From an uncultured Oscillibacter sp. (lineage in GTDB: Bacteria; Bacillota; Clostridia; Oscillospirales; Oscillospiraceae): 55,450 bases of DNA. Made by a program: the position numbers and the translations under genes. The notes under the pieces were generated by a model. That model ran no database searches, was not told the origin of the DNA, and worked only from the letters and a program-made list of their open reading frames with translations. How positions within the stretch are numbered: position 1 is the first letter of the stretch; the number at the start of each line of letters is the position of its first letter. Where the stretch lies: the NCBI GenBank assembly GCA_910585245.1, contig CAJUCO010000014.1:1-55450 (forward strand). Reading direction: 5' to 3'. Below, piece by piece: positions 1-9,497 of this stretch.

Positions 1-2
1 CG

Positions 3-494
3 GACTTCGCCTCCGTCCGGGCGGGCCGGGCCAACGCCGCCGTGCTGGACCGGATTATGGTGGACTACTACGGAAGTCCCACTCCCATTCAGCAGATCGC
101 CGCTATTTCCTCCCCGGATCCCCGGACCCTGCTGATCTCCCCTTGGGACGGTTCCGCCTTGAAGCTCATTGAAAAGGCCATTCAAAACTCGGATCTGGGT
201 ATCAATCCCCAGAACGACGGCAAGGCCCTCCGGCTGGCCTTCCCCCAGCTGACGGAGGAGCGCCGGAAGGAACTGGTAAAGCAGATCCGCAAGTATGCGG
301 AGAGCGGCAAGGTGGCCGTGCGGAACATCCGGCGGGACGCCATGGACAACTTCAAAAAGCAGGAGAAAAAGTCCGAGATCACCGAGGATGAGCTCAAGCA
401 GGTGGAGAAGGACTTCCAGAAGCTCACGGACGAGAGCTGCAAAAAGCTGGACGAGCTGCTGGCGAAAAAGGAAAAGGAATTGATGGCGGTCTGA
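3..494 (+). CDS. frr: Ribosome recycling factor (5' end outside window)
   Basis: Ribosome recycling factor splits the post-termination ribosome together with EF-G. The open frame runs from the window edge, so the first part of the protein is missing; what is visible begins DFASVRAGRANAAVLDRIMV and continues with DYYGSPTPIQQIA, the conserved start of domain II in this family. The charged C-terminal half (about 110 residues rich in K, E and R) matches the long three-helix bundle of RRF. The GTG at position 42 is inside the conserved region and is not the true start. The stop overlaps the uppS start by one base (TGATG), so the two are translationally coupled. The order frr-uppS-cdsA is the usual one in Bacillota. 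Identification is secure; only the N-terminus is unknown. Confidence 0.95.
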   Translation, partial: DFASVRAGRANAAVLDRIMVDYYGSPTPIQQIAAISSPDPRTLLISPWDGSALKLIEKAIQNSDLGINPQNDGKALRLAFPQLTEERRKELVKQIRKYAESGKVAVRNIRRDAMDNFKKQEKKSEITEDELKQVEKDFQKLTDESCKKLDELLAKKEKELMAV

Positions 495-1234
495 TGGCGG
501 AAAACAGGAACGAAACGGGGCGGCTTGCGCCGCCCCGCCACATTGCCATTATCATGGACGGCAACGGCCGCTGGGCCACGAGACGGGGCCTTCCCCGGAC
601 GGCGGGCCACAAGGCCGGGGCGGAGACCTTTCGGAACATCGCCACGTACTGCAAAAACATCGGCGTGAAGTACCTGACGGTCTACGCCTTCTCCACGGAG
701 AATTGGAAGCGCTCCGAGACGGAGGTTTCCGCCATCATGGCCCTTTTGAAGAAGTACCTTCTGGAGGCGGTGGACACCATGGAGCGGGACCACATCCGGC
801 TCCACTTCTTCGGGGACATGACCCCCATTGCCCCGGAGCTCCGCGTCCTGGCCCGGGAGACCGACGAGATTACGGAGCACCTGAGCAAGGACGATTTCCA
901 GGCCAACGTGTGCCTGAACTACGGCGGGCGGGACGAGATTCTCCGGGCGGCAAGGCGGTTTGCGGAGGACTGCGCCGCCGGGAAGCGGAGGCCGGAGGAG
1001 CTGGACGAGGCGGCTTTTTCCGGCTATCTGGATTCCGCCGGGATTCCGGACCCGGAGTTGATGATCCGCCCCAGCGGGGAGCAGCGGCTTTCAAACTTCC
1101 TTTTGTGGCAGTGCGCCTATTCGGAGTTCTATTATACGGACGTTCTCTGGCCGGACTTTGACGAGGCGGAGCTGGATAAAGCCATCGCGGCCTATCACGC
1201 CCGGGACCGCCGGTTTGGAGGCGTGAAGAAATGA
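494..1234 (+). CDS. uppS: Undecaprenyl diphosphate synthase
   Basis: This cis-prenyltransferase adds isopentenyl diphosphate units to farnesyl diphosphate to make the C55 lipid carrier used for peptidoglycan and wall polymers. The 246-residue length is typical. Signature motifs are visible in order: HIAIIMDGNGRWA near residue 16 with the catalytic Asp at about 22, GHKAGAE, FSTENW, NYGGRDEI, and the C-terminal block PDPELMIRPSGEQRLSNFLL followed by WQ and SEFYYTDVLWPDF. The protein is expected to be cytosolic and membrane associated. It starts on the last base of the frr stop and overlaps cdsA by four bases (ATGA), so the genes form one translationally coupled operon. Its substrate is supplied by the MEP genes dxr and ispG a little downstream. 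Confidence 0.97.
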   Translation: MAENRNETGRLAPPRHIAIIMDGNGRWATRRGLPRTAGHKAGAETFRNIATYCKNIGVKYLTVYAFSTENWKRSETEVSAIMALLKKYLLEAVDTMERDHIRLHFFGDMTPIAPELRVLARETDEITEHLSKDDFQANVCLNYGGRDEILRAARRFAEDCAAGKRRPEELDEAAFSGYLDSAGIPDPELMIRPSGEQRLSNFLLWQCAYSEFYYTDVLWPDFDEAELDKAIAAYHARDRRFGGVKK

Positions 1235-2040
1235 GCTCTTTACAGTCGAGAATTCTGGTGGCCGTGGTGGGCGTGCCTCTGCTGCTGTACGTGGTCCTGG
1301 CCGCGCCGTCTTGGGTGATGCTGGCGGCGCTGTGCGTCCTGGCAGGCGTCGGCGGCATGGAGCTTCAGCGCTGTGTCGGCGGCGCGGCGCGGCGCGAGCT
1401 GATGAGCATGGGCGCCATAGCCGCCGCGGTTACGGTGGGGTGGATTTATGACCGGGACCACCACTTGTCCGTCATCATTATGCTGGTGGTCCTGCTGGCC
1501 TTTTTCAACGCCATTGAAAAGGGTGGTGAGGTGAAGTTCAGCCAGATCATGGCGGGAACGGGCGGCAGTCTTTTTATCGGCTGGTCTTTCGCGTCCTTCC
1601 TCCGTTTGGAGGCCGGCGGCGTCCACCGGGCCTATCTCCTCCTGCCCTTCATTTTGAGCTTTGCCTGTGACACCTTCGCCTTTTTCGCCGGGATTACCCT
1701 GGGAAAGCACAAGCTGGCCCCCAAGGTCAGCCCCAAGAAGACCGTCGAGGGTTCCGTGGGGGGTCTTGCGGGGAACGTCCTCTGTGGCCTCCTGTTCGTC
1801 TGGGTCATGGACCGTTTTTTCGGCGGCTCCGCCATCGGGTACGGCCCCATGGCCCTGTTGGCCCTCCTCTGCGGCGTGGCGGCCCAGATCGGGGACTTGA
1901 GCTTTTCCCTTATCAAGCGGGAGTTTGGCATCAAGGACTACGGCCACATCTTCCTGGCCCACGGCGGCGTGTTGGACCGGTTTGACAGCGTGCTGTTTGT
2001 AGCTCCGGTAATAGAGATTATTTTCAGCTTACTGCCATAG
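1231..2040 (+). CDS. cdsA: Phosphatidate cytidylyltransferase
   Basis: CdsA converts phosphatidic acid and CTP to CDP-diacylglycerol, the precursor of membrane phospholipids. The 269 residues contain about seven or eight hydrophobic membrane segments, then the cytosolic SPKKTVEGSVGG motif and the C-terminal family signature SLIKREFGIKDYG followed by HGGVLDRFDS. One deviation is visible: just before HGG the usual Pro-Gly pair is replaced by Leu-Ala (IFLAHGG), so the position that is normally P or G is L. The catalytic acidic residues KD and DRFD are intact, so I expect a working enzyme. It overlaps uppS by four bases and is followed 15 bases later by dxr. Confidence 0.95.
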   Translation: MSSLQSRILVAVVGVPLLLYVVLAAPSWVMLAALCVLAGVGGMELQRCVGGAARRELMSMGAIAAAVTVGWIYDRDHHLSVIIMLVVLLAFFNAIEKGGEVKFSQIMAGTGGSLFIGWSFASFLRLEAGGVHRAYLLLPFILSFACDTFAFFAGITLGKHKLAPKVSPKKTVEGSVGGLAGNVLCGLLFVWVMDRFFGGSAIGYGPMALLALLCGVAAQIGDLSFSLIKREFGIKDYGHIFLAHGGVLDRFDSVLFVAPVIEIIFSLLP

Positions 2041-2055
2041 AATAGAGATGTAAAT

Positions 2056-3207
2056 ATGACAAAGACGATTTCGATCTTAGGCTCCACCGGCTTCATTGGA
2101 CGGCAGACCCTGGAGGTGGCGGAGCAGCTGGGACTGACGGTGGCCGCCATCACTGCCCACAACAGCGTGGCCCTGGCGGAGGAGCAGGCCCGGAAGTTTC
2201 AGCCCCGGCAGGTCATCATGACCGACGAGGCGGCGGCAAGGGACTTAAAAGTCCGTCTGGCGGACACGAAGATCCGGGTCCACGGCGGCGTTTCCGCCCT
2301 CTCCACGGCGGCGACGCTGCCGGGGGTGGACACGGTGGTCACCGCCGTGGTGGGTATGGTGGGTTTGAAGCCCACCCTGGCCGCCATTCGGGAGGGCAAG
2401 CGAATCGCCCTGGCCAACAAGGAGACCTTGGTTTGCGCCGGGGAGCTGGTAATGGAGGCGGCGGAGAAGCGGGGGGCGGAGATCGTCCCTGTGGACTCGG
2501 AGCACTCCGCCATCTTCCAGTGTGTCCAGGGCTGTCTGGACCGGGGGGAGATCCGGCGGGTGATTTTGACCTGCTCCGGCGGGCCTTTTTACGGGATGAC
2601 GAAAGAGGAAGTGGCGAAGAAAACCCGGGTGGACGCATTGCAGCACCCCAACTGGAAGATGGGCCCCAAGATCACCGTGGACTGCGCCACGCTGATGAAC
2701 AAGGGGCTGGAGGTGATTGAGGCCATGCGCCTCTACCGCCTGCCTCTGACGCGGGTAAAGGTGGTCATTCACCGCCAGAGCGTCGTTCATTCCCTGGTGG
2801 AGTTCCGGGACGGGGCCCTTCTGGCCCAGCTGGGAACACCGGATATGCGCTTACCCATCCGGTACGCCATGACGTACCCCCAAAGAGCGGAGTCGGCGGC
2901 GGAGCCTTTGAATCTTCTGAGTTGCCCGCCGCTGACCTTTGCCGAGCCGGACCGGGGGACGTTTCCCTGTCTTCGGCTTGCGGAGGTAGCGGCGGCGAAG
3001 GGGGGAACCGCCTGCGCCGTGTTGAACGCCGCCAATGAGGAGGCAGTGCGGCTGTTTTTGGAGGACCGTATTTGCTTCCAGGATATCTTTGACCTCACCG
3101 CCCGGGCCATGACGGAGCTGCCCGTCATCCGCAAGCCCAGCCTTCCGGATATTCTGGAGGCGGACGCCGCGGCCCGGCGGGAGGTGCTGAAAAACTTTTC
3201 AAAATAA
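2056..3207 (+). CDS. dxr: 1-deoxy-D-xylulose 5-phosphate reductoisomerase
   Basis: Dxr (IspC) converts DXP to 2-C-methyl-D-erythritol 4-phosphate with NADPH, the committed step of the MEP isoprenoid pathway. The 383-residue protein starts with the nucleotide-binding motif SILGSTGFIGRQTL, and shows ANKETLVCAGE, the metal-binding VDSEHSAIFQC, TCSGGPF, the HPNWKMGPKITVDCATLMNK block and the C-terminal helical domain. Length and motif order are standard. The ATG at 2056 is preceded only by a weak GAG-type ribosome binding site, which fits translational read-on from cdsA 15 bases upstream. Another MEP enzyme, ispG, lies two genes downstream. Confidence 0.97.
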   Translation: MTKTISILGSTGFIGRQTLEVAEQLGLTVAAITAHNSVALAEEQARKFQPRQVIMTDEAAARDLKVRLADTKIRVHGGVSALSTAATLPGVDTVVTAVVGMVGLKPTLAAIREGKRIALANKETLVCAGELVMEAAEKRGAEIVPVDSEHSAIFQCVQGCLDRGEIRRVILTCSGGPFYGMTKEEVAKKTRVDALQHPNWKMGPKITVDCATLMNKGLEVIEAMRLYRLPLTRVKVVIHRQSVVHSLVEFRDGALLAQLGTPDMRLPIRYAMTYPQRAESAAEPLNLLSCPPLTFAEPDRGTFPCLRLAEVAAAKGGTACAVLNAANEEAVRLFLEDRICFQDIFDLTARAMTELPVIRKPSLPDILEADAAARREVLKNFSK

Positions 3208-3221
3208 GGGGCATTGTGTTC

Positions 3222-4292
3222 ATGAGCTTCATCTACATTTTGGCGGGTATTTTCATCTTCGGTTTCCTGGTGGCCATTCACGAGCTGGGCCACTTTCTGG
3301 CGGCGCGGATTTTCGGTGTGCGGGTGGGCGAGTTTTCCATTGGCATGGGCCCGCTGTTGTGGCACAGGGAGACGGGGGAAACCCGGTACTCCATCCGGCT
3401 TTTGCCTATCGGGGGATTTTGCGCCCTGGGGGAGGATGAGGAGGACACCGGAGACGAGCGCTCCTTCGCCCACCAGGGCTTTTGGAAGAAGCTGGTCATT
3501 TTGGCAGCCGGGTCCTTTATGAATCTGCTGGCCGGAGTGGTGGTCATTGCCTGCATTTTCGCGACGGCCAACGGGTTTTATGTAGATCAGGTGTCCGGAT
3601 TTTCCGAGGGCTTCCCCCTGGAGGGGGAGGAGGGCCTGATGGAAGGGGACATCTTCTACAAAATCGACGGTTGGCGGACCTATCTCCGGGGAGATGCGGC
3701 GTTGTTTCTCCGGTTTAACGATGGGGAAGGTATGGACGTGGAGGTGATCCGGGACGGGGAGAAGGTGGTTTTGAAGGACCTGCCCCTTTACCGGGGAACC
3801 TATGACGGAGAAACGGGGCGGTTTGGCCTGCTGGTGGGCGCCGTCCAGGTTCCGGCAACCTTTTTGACCACGGTGAAGTTTATCGCCTACCAGACCCTGG
3901 ACTTTGTCCAGCAGGTGTGGTTCAGCTTGATTCAGCTGCTTCGGGGCAACGTGGGAATCTCCGAGGTCAGCGGCCCGGTGGGGATCGTCTCCACCTTGAC
4001 GGAGGTGGGCAGCGCCTCGAAGAGCGCTTTGGACGCGTTGGAAAACATCGCCTTTTTCGGAGCCCTTATCGCCATCAATCTGGCGGTGATGAATATGTTG
4101 CCCATTCCGGCTCTGGACGGGGGACGCATTTTCTTCCTGGCGGTTGACGCTTTGTGCTTTCATCTTTTCAAGCGGAGAGTGCCCGAGCGGTACCAGGCGG
4201 CGGTGAACACGGCGTGTTTTGTGCTGCTGATGGGCGTGATGCTGTTGGTGACCTTAAAGGACGTGGGGCAACTGTTTTTGCGGGAGGGGTAA
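3222..4292 (+). CDS. rseP: RIP site-2 zinc metalloprotease
   Basis: Intramembrane protease of the RseP/RasP family (S2P, peptidase family M50B), which cleaves anti-sigma factors and leftover signal peptides inside the membrane. The zinc motif HELGH is at about residues 20-24 in the first membrane segment, a PDZ-like stretch with EGLMEGDIFYKIDG lies in the middle, and the third ligand motif NMLPIPALDGGR (Asp near 299) lies in a C-terminal membrane segment. An upstream in-frame GTG at 3216 exists, but AAGGGG at 3206-3211 is only 4 bases from it and 10 bases from the ATG at 3222, so I chose the ATG (356 residues). The gene sits between dxr and ispG, the common arrangement in Bacillota. Confidence 0.95.
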   Translation: MSFIYILAGIFIFGFLVAIHELGHFLAARIFGVRVGEFSIGMGPLLWHRETGETRYSIRLLPIGGFCALGEDEEDTGDERSFAHQGFWKKLVILAAGSFMNLLAGVVVIACIFATANGFYVDQVSGFSEGFPLEGEEGLMEGDIFYKIDGWRTYLRGDAALFLRFNDGEGMDVEVIRDGEKVVLKDLPLYRGTYDGETGRFGLLVGAVQVPATFLTTVKFIAYQTLDFVQQVWFSLIQLLRGNVGISEVSGPVGIVSTLTEVGSASKSALDALENIAFFGALIAINLAVMNMLPIPALDGGRIFFLAVDALCFHLFKRRVPERYQAAVNTACFVLLMGVMLLVTLKDVGQLFLREG

Positions 4293-4295
4293 GAC

Positions 4296-5333
4296 ATGAC
4301 AAAACGCCTGATGGTGGGCAGTGTGCCGGTGGGCGGCGGCGCGCCGGTGTCCATTCAGTCCATGTGTAATACGAAAACCCATGACGTAGCCGCTACCGTG
4401 GCCCAGATCAGGGCCCTGGAGGCCGCCGGGTGCGAGATCATCCGGGTGGCGATTCCAGATCAGGCGGCGGCGGAGGCTGTGGACAAGATCAAGGAACAAA
4501 TTTCCATCCCTCTGGTGGCGGATATCCACTTTAACTACAAATTTGCCCTGGCCTGCGCGGAGCGGGGAATTGACGCCATCCGCATCAACCCCGGCAACAT
4601 TGGCGGGGAAGAGAGGGTCAAGGCCGTGGCGGACGCCTGCCGGGTTCGGGGCATTCCCATCCGGGTGGGGGTCAACGGCGGCTCTTTGGAGAAAGAGCTC
4701 CGGGCAAAATACGGCGGTGTCACCGCCGGGGCCCTGGTGGAAAGCGCCTTGGGACAGGCAGGGCTTTTGAACCGGTTTGATTTTGACGACATTTGCATTT
4801 CCGTCAAATGCTCCGACGTGCCGCTGACCATGGCGGCTTACTTAGCCCTCCATGAGCAAACGGATTACCCCCTCCACCTGGGGGTTACGGAAGCGGGCAC
4901 CCCATCCATGGGGCTGGTGAAGTCCGCCATGGGCATCGGGGGCCTTCTCTGCCTGGGGGTGGGGGACACCATCCGGGTGACCCTGACCGCCGACCCGGTG
5001 GAGGAGATTTACGCGGCCAGGAAGATTTTGAAGGCGGCGGGCCTGCGGAAGTCGGGGGTCAATCTGATTGCCTGCCCCACTTGCGGCCGGACGCGGATTG
5101 ATCTCATTCCCATTGCGGAGGAGGTGGAGCGGCGTCTGGAGGGCTGTGAAAAGGACATCACCGTGGCGGTGATGGGCTGCGCCGTCAACGGCCCCGGGGA
5201 GGCCTCCGCCGCTGACATCGGCATTGCCGGGGGAAAGGGCGAGGGGCTGCTGTTTTGCAAGGGGGAGATTTTGTACAAGGTCCCTGAAGAGCGGCTGGTG
5301 GACGCGCTGATAGAGGAGATCGAGAAGCTCTAA
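4296..5333 (+). CDS. ispG: 4-hydroxy-3-methylbut-2-en-1-yl diphosphate synthase
   Basis: IspG (GcpE) reduces methylerythritol cyclodiphosphate to HMBPP with a [4Fe-4S] cluster, the sixth chemical step of the MEP pathway. The 345 residues comprise a TIM-barrel (VADIHFNYKFALAC, DAIRINPGNIG, RVGVNGGSL, ISVKCSDV, HLGVTEAG) and a C-terminal ferredoxin-like domain. The cluster ligands are all visible: CPTCGR gives Cys260 and Cys263, and MGCAVNGPGEA gives Cys295 and Glu302. This is the short two-domain bacterial form. It begins 4 bases after rseP and is followed by polC after 33 bases. Confidence 0.97.
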   Translation: MTKRLMVGSVPVGGGAPVSIQSMCNTKTHDVAATVAQIRALEAAGCEIIRVAIPDQAAAEAVDKIKEQISIPLVADIHFNYKFALACAERGIDAIRINPGNIGGEERVKAVADACRVRGIPIRVGVNGGSLEKELRAKYGGVTAGALVESALGQAGLLNRFDFDDICISVKCSDVPLTMAAYLALHEQTDYPLHLGVTEAGTPSMGLVKSAMGIGGLLCLGVGDTIRVTLTADPVEEIYAARKILKAAGLRKSGVNLIACPTCGRTRIDLIPIAEEVERRLEGCEKDITVAVMGCAVNGPGEASAADIGIAGGKGEGLLFCKGEILYKVPEERLVDALIEEIEKL

Positions 5334-5366
5334 GGCCCTATATTGAAATGCACAAGAGAGGACGCC

Positions 5367-8300
5367 ATGTCGAGAAACATCCCATTTTTTGAATTTTTCG
5401 CCGAGCTGTCGGCGTCTGCCGAACTCCGTCTCCAGCTGGCTGGAGCGGAGCTGACCCACGGCTGTATTGACCGGGGGGGCTTGTCGATTCAACTGGATAT
5501 GACGGTGAAAACCCCCTTGGACCAGGAAACTGTCCGGAGCCTGGAGGAGACGCTGAAATCGGTTTACGGTTTCCAAAAGGTGGAGCTCAACGTCGCTTGT
5601 TCGCCGCCGCCTCCCGCCGCCCCTCCGCTTTCTTCAGGCGGCGGCGCGGCCAAGGCGGTCCCCAAAAAGAAGCCGGGGAAAATCTTGATGGGAAATCCCG
5701 TCAAGGCGAAACCCGGCCCCATGTCGGCGCTGAACGTGAAAATGGGCACGGCTACCGTGTCCGGAAAGGTGTTTTTCTTCGAGTGCCGGGAGACCCGGCG
5801 GCCGGGGATGTGGCGGCTGAGCTTTGACATGACGGATGGAACCGGCTCCGTCAGCGTCCAGAAGAATCTCGCCGCCAAAGAGGCCCAGGGCCTGGAGAGC
5901 GCCATCAAACCCGGTATGTGGCTGCTGGTTCAGGGGAAGATGGAGCCCACTTGGGACGGTAAGGACATTCAGCTAAACCCCCAACACATCAACGTGACGG
6001 ACCACGAGGAGCGGATGGATACCGCCCCGGTGAAACGGGTGGAGCTGCACCTCCACACCCGGATGAGCAACATGGACGCCCTCACAGATACCAAGGAAGT
6101 CATTCGGGAGGCTATTCGCTGGGGCCATCCCGCCATTGCCATCACGGACCACGGCGTGGCCCAGTCCTTTCCGGAGGCGTGGCACGCGGCTGGGGATAAG
6201 ATCAAAATTCTTTACGGCGTGGAGGGGTATTTTCTTAATAATGTGGACGACCGGGTGGCCGTCCATGGACTCCAGGACGGGCCGCTGGACGGAGAGATCG
6301 TCTGCTTTGACATTGAGACCACGGGCCTCAGGGTGGACCGGGAGTCCATTACGGAAATTGGAGCGGTGGTGCTGAAAAACGGGGAGATCGCCGAGCGGTT
6401 CCAGACCTTCGTGAACCCTGGGAAGCGGCTGACGCCGGAGATCATCGGCCTTACGGGGATCACCGATGAGATGCTAAAAGACGCCCCGCCCCCCAAGGAG
6501 GCCCTGGCGGACTTCCTGAATTTCGTGAACGGGCGGCCCCTGGCGGCTCACAACGCGGAGTTTGACATCGGCTTTATCCGCAAGGGCTGCAAGGAGGCGG
6601 GGCTGGACTTCCAGCCCACCTATATTGACTCCCTGATTCTGGCCCAAAACCTGTTGCCGGGGCTTGGAAAGTACAAGCTGGACATCGTGGCGGAGCACCT
6701 GGATCTGCCCGCCTTCAACCACCACCGAGCCAGCGACGACGCGGCCACCGTGGGGTATATGCTGATTCCCTTTTGGAAAATACTCCATGAGAAGAGTATC
6801 CACACCCTGCAAGCGGTGAACGGCGAGATGGAGAAGCTGCGTCCCTTGGGCAGCAAGACCAACCGTTTTCCAAAGCACATCATTCTCCTGGCCCGAAACA
6901 AGGTGGGGCTGAAAAACCTCTATCAGATGATTTCCGACTCCAATCTGAAATACTTCAAACGGGTGCCTATTATTCCCAAAAGCGTTCTCCGCCAGCACCG
7001 GGAGGGAGTCATCGTCGGCGCGGCCTGCGAGGCGGGAGAGCTGTTCCAGGCCGTCAAGGACCACAAGGATTGGGAGGAGCTAAAGCGAATCGCTTCTTTT
7101 TACGATTATCTGGAGATTCAGCCCCTGTGCAACAACTGGTTTATGCTCCGCAATGGCGACGCCAGAAATGAGGAGGACCTGCGGGAGTTTAACCGAACCA
7201 TCGTCCGCTTGGGGGAGGAGCTGAGAAAACCCGTCTGCGCCACCGGGGACGTTCACTTCCAGGAGCCGGAGGACGAGGTCTTCCGCCACATCCTCCTGGC
7301 GTCCAAGAAGTTCCCCGACGCCAACGAGGCCCTGCCCATTTATTTCAAGACCACTGATGAGATGTTAAAGGAGTTTGCCTACCTGGGAGAGGAGAAGGCC
7401 TATGAGGTCGTTGTCGCCAATACCCGGTTGGTGGCGGAGCAGATCGAGACTTTTGAACTGCTGCCCAAGGAGCTGTTTCCGCCAAAGCTGGAAAACTCCG
7501 AGGAGGACCTGAACCGGCTGGTCTGGGAAAAGGTTCACCGCCTGTATGGCGAGAACCCGCCTCAGCTCATTGTGGACCGGCTGAATGTGGAACTGGGCGG
7601 TATTCTGGGGAAGTACGACGTGGTGTATATGTCCGCCCAAAAGCTGGTTCAGCGGTCTTTGGAAAACGGTTACCTGGTGGGATCTCGGGGCTCTGTGGGG
7701 TCGTCTTTGGCGGCCTATATGTCCGGTATCACAGAGGTGAACTCTTTGCCGCCCCACTACCGTTGCCCCAAATGCCAGAACAGCGAGTTTATCCAGGACG
7801 GCTCTTATGGCTGCGGGGCGGATATGCCGGACAAGGTCTGTCCAAAATGCGGAACGCCCTATGAAAAAGACGGTTTCGACATCCCCTTCGAGACTTTCCT
7901 GGGCTTTGGCGGCGGCAAGGTGCCGGATATTGACCTGAACTTCTCCGGCGAGTATCAGGCCCGGGCCCACCGGCATGCCATTGAGATGTTTGGCGAGACC
8001 CAGGTGTTCCGGGCGGGGACCATTGGAACTCTGGCGGAGAAAACCGCCTATGGCTTTGTGAAAAAATACCTGGAGGAGAACCAGATGACCGTGGGCCGGG
8101 CGGAGGAAAACCGGTTGACCCTGGGCTGCGTGGGGGTCCGGCGGACCACCGGGCAGCATCCCGGGGGGCTGGTGGTGGTGCCGGCAGACAAGAGTATGGA
8201 GGACTTCTGCCCCGTCCAGCACCCGGCGGACGCCGACGACTCCGACACCATCACCACCCATTTTGAATACCACTCCATGGAGGACAACCTCCTCAAGCTG

Positions 8301-9356
8301 GATATGCTGGGGCACGATGACCCCACCATGGTCCGTATGATGCAGGACCTCACCGGGGTGGACCCTCAGAAAATTCCCCTGGACGACCCGGACACCATGT
8401 CCATCTTTACCTCCAGTAAGGTGCTGGGTTACGAAAACGATGAAATCTTGGGTCCCACCGGGGCGGTGGCCATCCCGGAGTTCAACACCCGCTTCACCCG
8501 GCAGATGTTGATGGACACCCAGCCCAAGGATTTTAACACCCTGGTCCGGCTCTCCGGTTTTTCCCACGGCACCGACGTGTGGATGGGCAACGCCCGGGAG
8601 TTGATTGTCAACAAGACGGCCACGGTTCTGGAGACGGTGGGCTGCCGGGACGACATTATGCTCTACCTGATTTCCAAGGGCCTGGACCCCAAAATGAGCT
8701 TTAAGATCATGGAGTCCGTCCGAAAGGGGAAGGTGAAGAAGGGGGGCTTTGAGTCCGGCTGGGAAGAAGCCATGCGGGAGCACGACGTACCGGAGTGGTA
8801 CATCGATTCTCTGGCGAAGATCGGCTATCTTTTCCCCAAGGCTCACGCCGTGGCCTACGTCATGATGGCCTTCCGCATTGCCTGGTACAAAGTCCATGAG
8901 CCCCTGGCCTTTTACGCCACCTTCTTTTCCGTCCGGGCCAAGGCCTTTGACGCGGAGTTCTGTTGCGCCGGAAAAGAGGCGGTGAAAAAGAAAATCCGGG
9001 AGATTGAAAACAACAAGGACGCCACCGCCGTGGAGCAAAACCTGATGACCACGCTGGAGGTCTGCTACGAGTTCTATCTCCGGGGTTTCCACTTTGAGAC
9101 CATCGACATCTACCGCTCCGACGCCACGAAGTTTGTGGTGACAGAGAACGGATTGCTGCCACCCTTTACCACGGTTCACGGCTTGGGAGAGGCGGCGGCT
9201 CTGGACACGGTGGAGAAGCGGAAGGGGAAGGACTTCATCTCCATTGAGGAATTCGCCCTGTGCTGCAATAAGCTCTCCAAGACCCACATCGAGCAATTAA
9301 AGGCCCTGGGAGCCTTCGCTGGAATGGCGGAGACCAGTCAGATTACGCTGTTTTGA
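5367..9356 (+). CDS. polC: DNA polymerase III PolC-type alpha subunit with proofreading exonuclease
   Basis: PolC is the essential leading-strand replicative polymerase of low-GC-type Gram-positive bacteria. From the ATG at 5367 the protein has about 1329 residues: N-terminal domain and a Pro/Lys linker (about 80-125), OB fold (about 135-215), PHP domain starting at VELHLHTRMSNMDAL (His228, His230), an inserted DEDD 3'-5' exonuclease starting CFDIETTGL (Asp315, Glu317), the rest of PHP, then the polymerase core with a zinc finger (first CPKC near residue 800, second CPKC about 40 residues on), PDIDLNFSGEY (Asp854, Asp856), the palm and the helix-hairpin-helix tail. A frame opens at a TTG (5343), but GAGAGG at 5356-5361 is placed for the ATG at 5367. 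The DnaE family instead lacks the internal exonuclease, so PolC is certain. Confidence 0.97.
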   Translation: MSRNIPFFEFFAELSASAELRLQLAGAELTHGCIDRGGLSIQLDMTVKTPLDQETVRSLEETLKSVYGFQKVELNVACSPPPPAAPPLSSGGGAAKAVPKKKPGKILMGNPVKAKPGPMSALNVKMGTATVSGKVFFFECRETRRPGMWRLSFDMTDGTGSVSVQKNLAAKEAQGLESAIKPGMWLLVQGKMEPTWDGKDIQLNPQHINVTDHEERMDTAPVKRVELHLHTRMSNMDALTDTKEVIREAIRWGHPAIAITDHGVAQSFPEAWHAAGDKIKILYGVEGYFLNNVDDRVAVHGLQDGPLDGEIVCFDIETTGLRVDRESITEIGAVVLKNGEIAERFQTFVNPGKRLTPEIIGLTGITDEMLKDAPPPKEALADFLNFVNGRPLAAHNAEFDIGFIRKGCKEAGLDFQPTYIDSLILAQNLLPGLGKYKLDIVAEHLDLPAFNHHRASDDAATVGYMLIPFWKILHEKSIHTLQAVNGEMEKLRPLGSKTNRFPKHIILLARNKVGLKNLYQMISDSNLKYFKRVPIIPKSVLRQHREGVIVGAACEAGELFQAVKDHKDWEELKRIASFYDYLEIQPLCNNWFMLRNGDARNEEDLREFNRTIVRLGEELRKPVCATGDVHFQEPEDEVFRHILLASKKFPDANEALPIYFKTTDEMLKEFAYLGEEKAYEVVVANTRLVAEQIETFELLPKELFPPKLENSEEDLNRLVWEKVHRLYGENPPQLIVDRLNVELGGILGKYDVVYMSAQKLVQRSLENGYLVGSRGSVGSSLAAYMSGITEVNSLPPHYRCPKCQNSEFIQDGSYGCGADMPDKVCPKCGTPYEKDGFDIPFETFLGFGGGKVPDIDLNFSGEYQARAHRHAIEMFGETQVFRAGTIGTLAEKTAYGFVKKYLEENQMTVGRAEENRLTLGCVGVRRTTGQHPGGLVVVPADKSMEDFCPVQHPADADDSDTITTHFEYHSMEDNLLKLDMLGHDDPTMVRMMQDLTGVDPQKIPLDDPDTMSIFTSSKVLGYENDEILGPTGAVAIPEFNTRFTRQMLMDTQPKDFNTLVRLSGFSHGTDVWMGNARELIVNKTATVLETVGCRDDIMLYLISKGLDPKMSFKIMESVRKGKVKKGGFESGWEEAMREHDVPEWYIDSLAKIGYLFPKAHAVAYVMMAFRIAWYKVHEPLAFYATFFSVRAKAFDAEFCCAGKEAVKKKIREIENNKDATAVEQNLMTTLEVCYEFYLRGFHFETIDIYRSDATKFVVTENGLLPPFTTVHGLGEAAALDTVEKRKGKDFISIEEFALCCNKLSKTHIEQLKALGAFAGMAETSQITLF

Positions 9357-9472
9357 TTCGGTTGAAAAGGGGAGAGTCCTGTCGCGTGTTTTTAGAAAGA
9401 AGGAGCGTAGGTCCGCCCCTACAGAATCACATCTTTAAATTCGACACTCCCGAAACAGAGCCGATAAAAGAG

Positions 9473-9496
9473 GAGAGGGGACATACATCCCCTCTC
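9473..9496. repeat. Flanking hairpin, left of repeat copy A
   Basis: GAGAGGGG, an 8-base loop ACATACAT, then CCCCTCTC form a perfect 8-bp stem. A near copy (GAGAGGGGACGTACGTTCCC...) lies on the other side of the element at 9659-9680, so the composite repeat is bracketed by direct copies of the same hairpin. Confidence 0.75.
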
Positions 9497-9497
9497 C

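Noticed and set aside
2787..4163. Long minus-strand frame (458 codons) across dxr and rseP
   Set aside because: Antisense of two well-identified essential genes; the product has no recognisable domain and the openness follows from high GC codon usage.
7365..9296. 643-codon minus-strand frame within polC
   Set aside because: Antisense shadow of polC, His/Gly/Val-rich as expected for reversed codons, without start signals.
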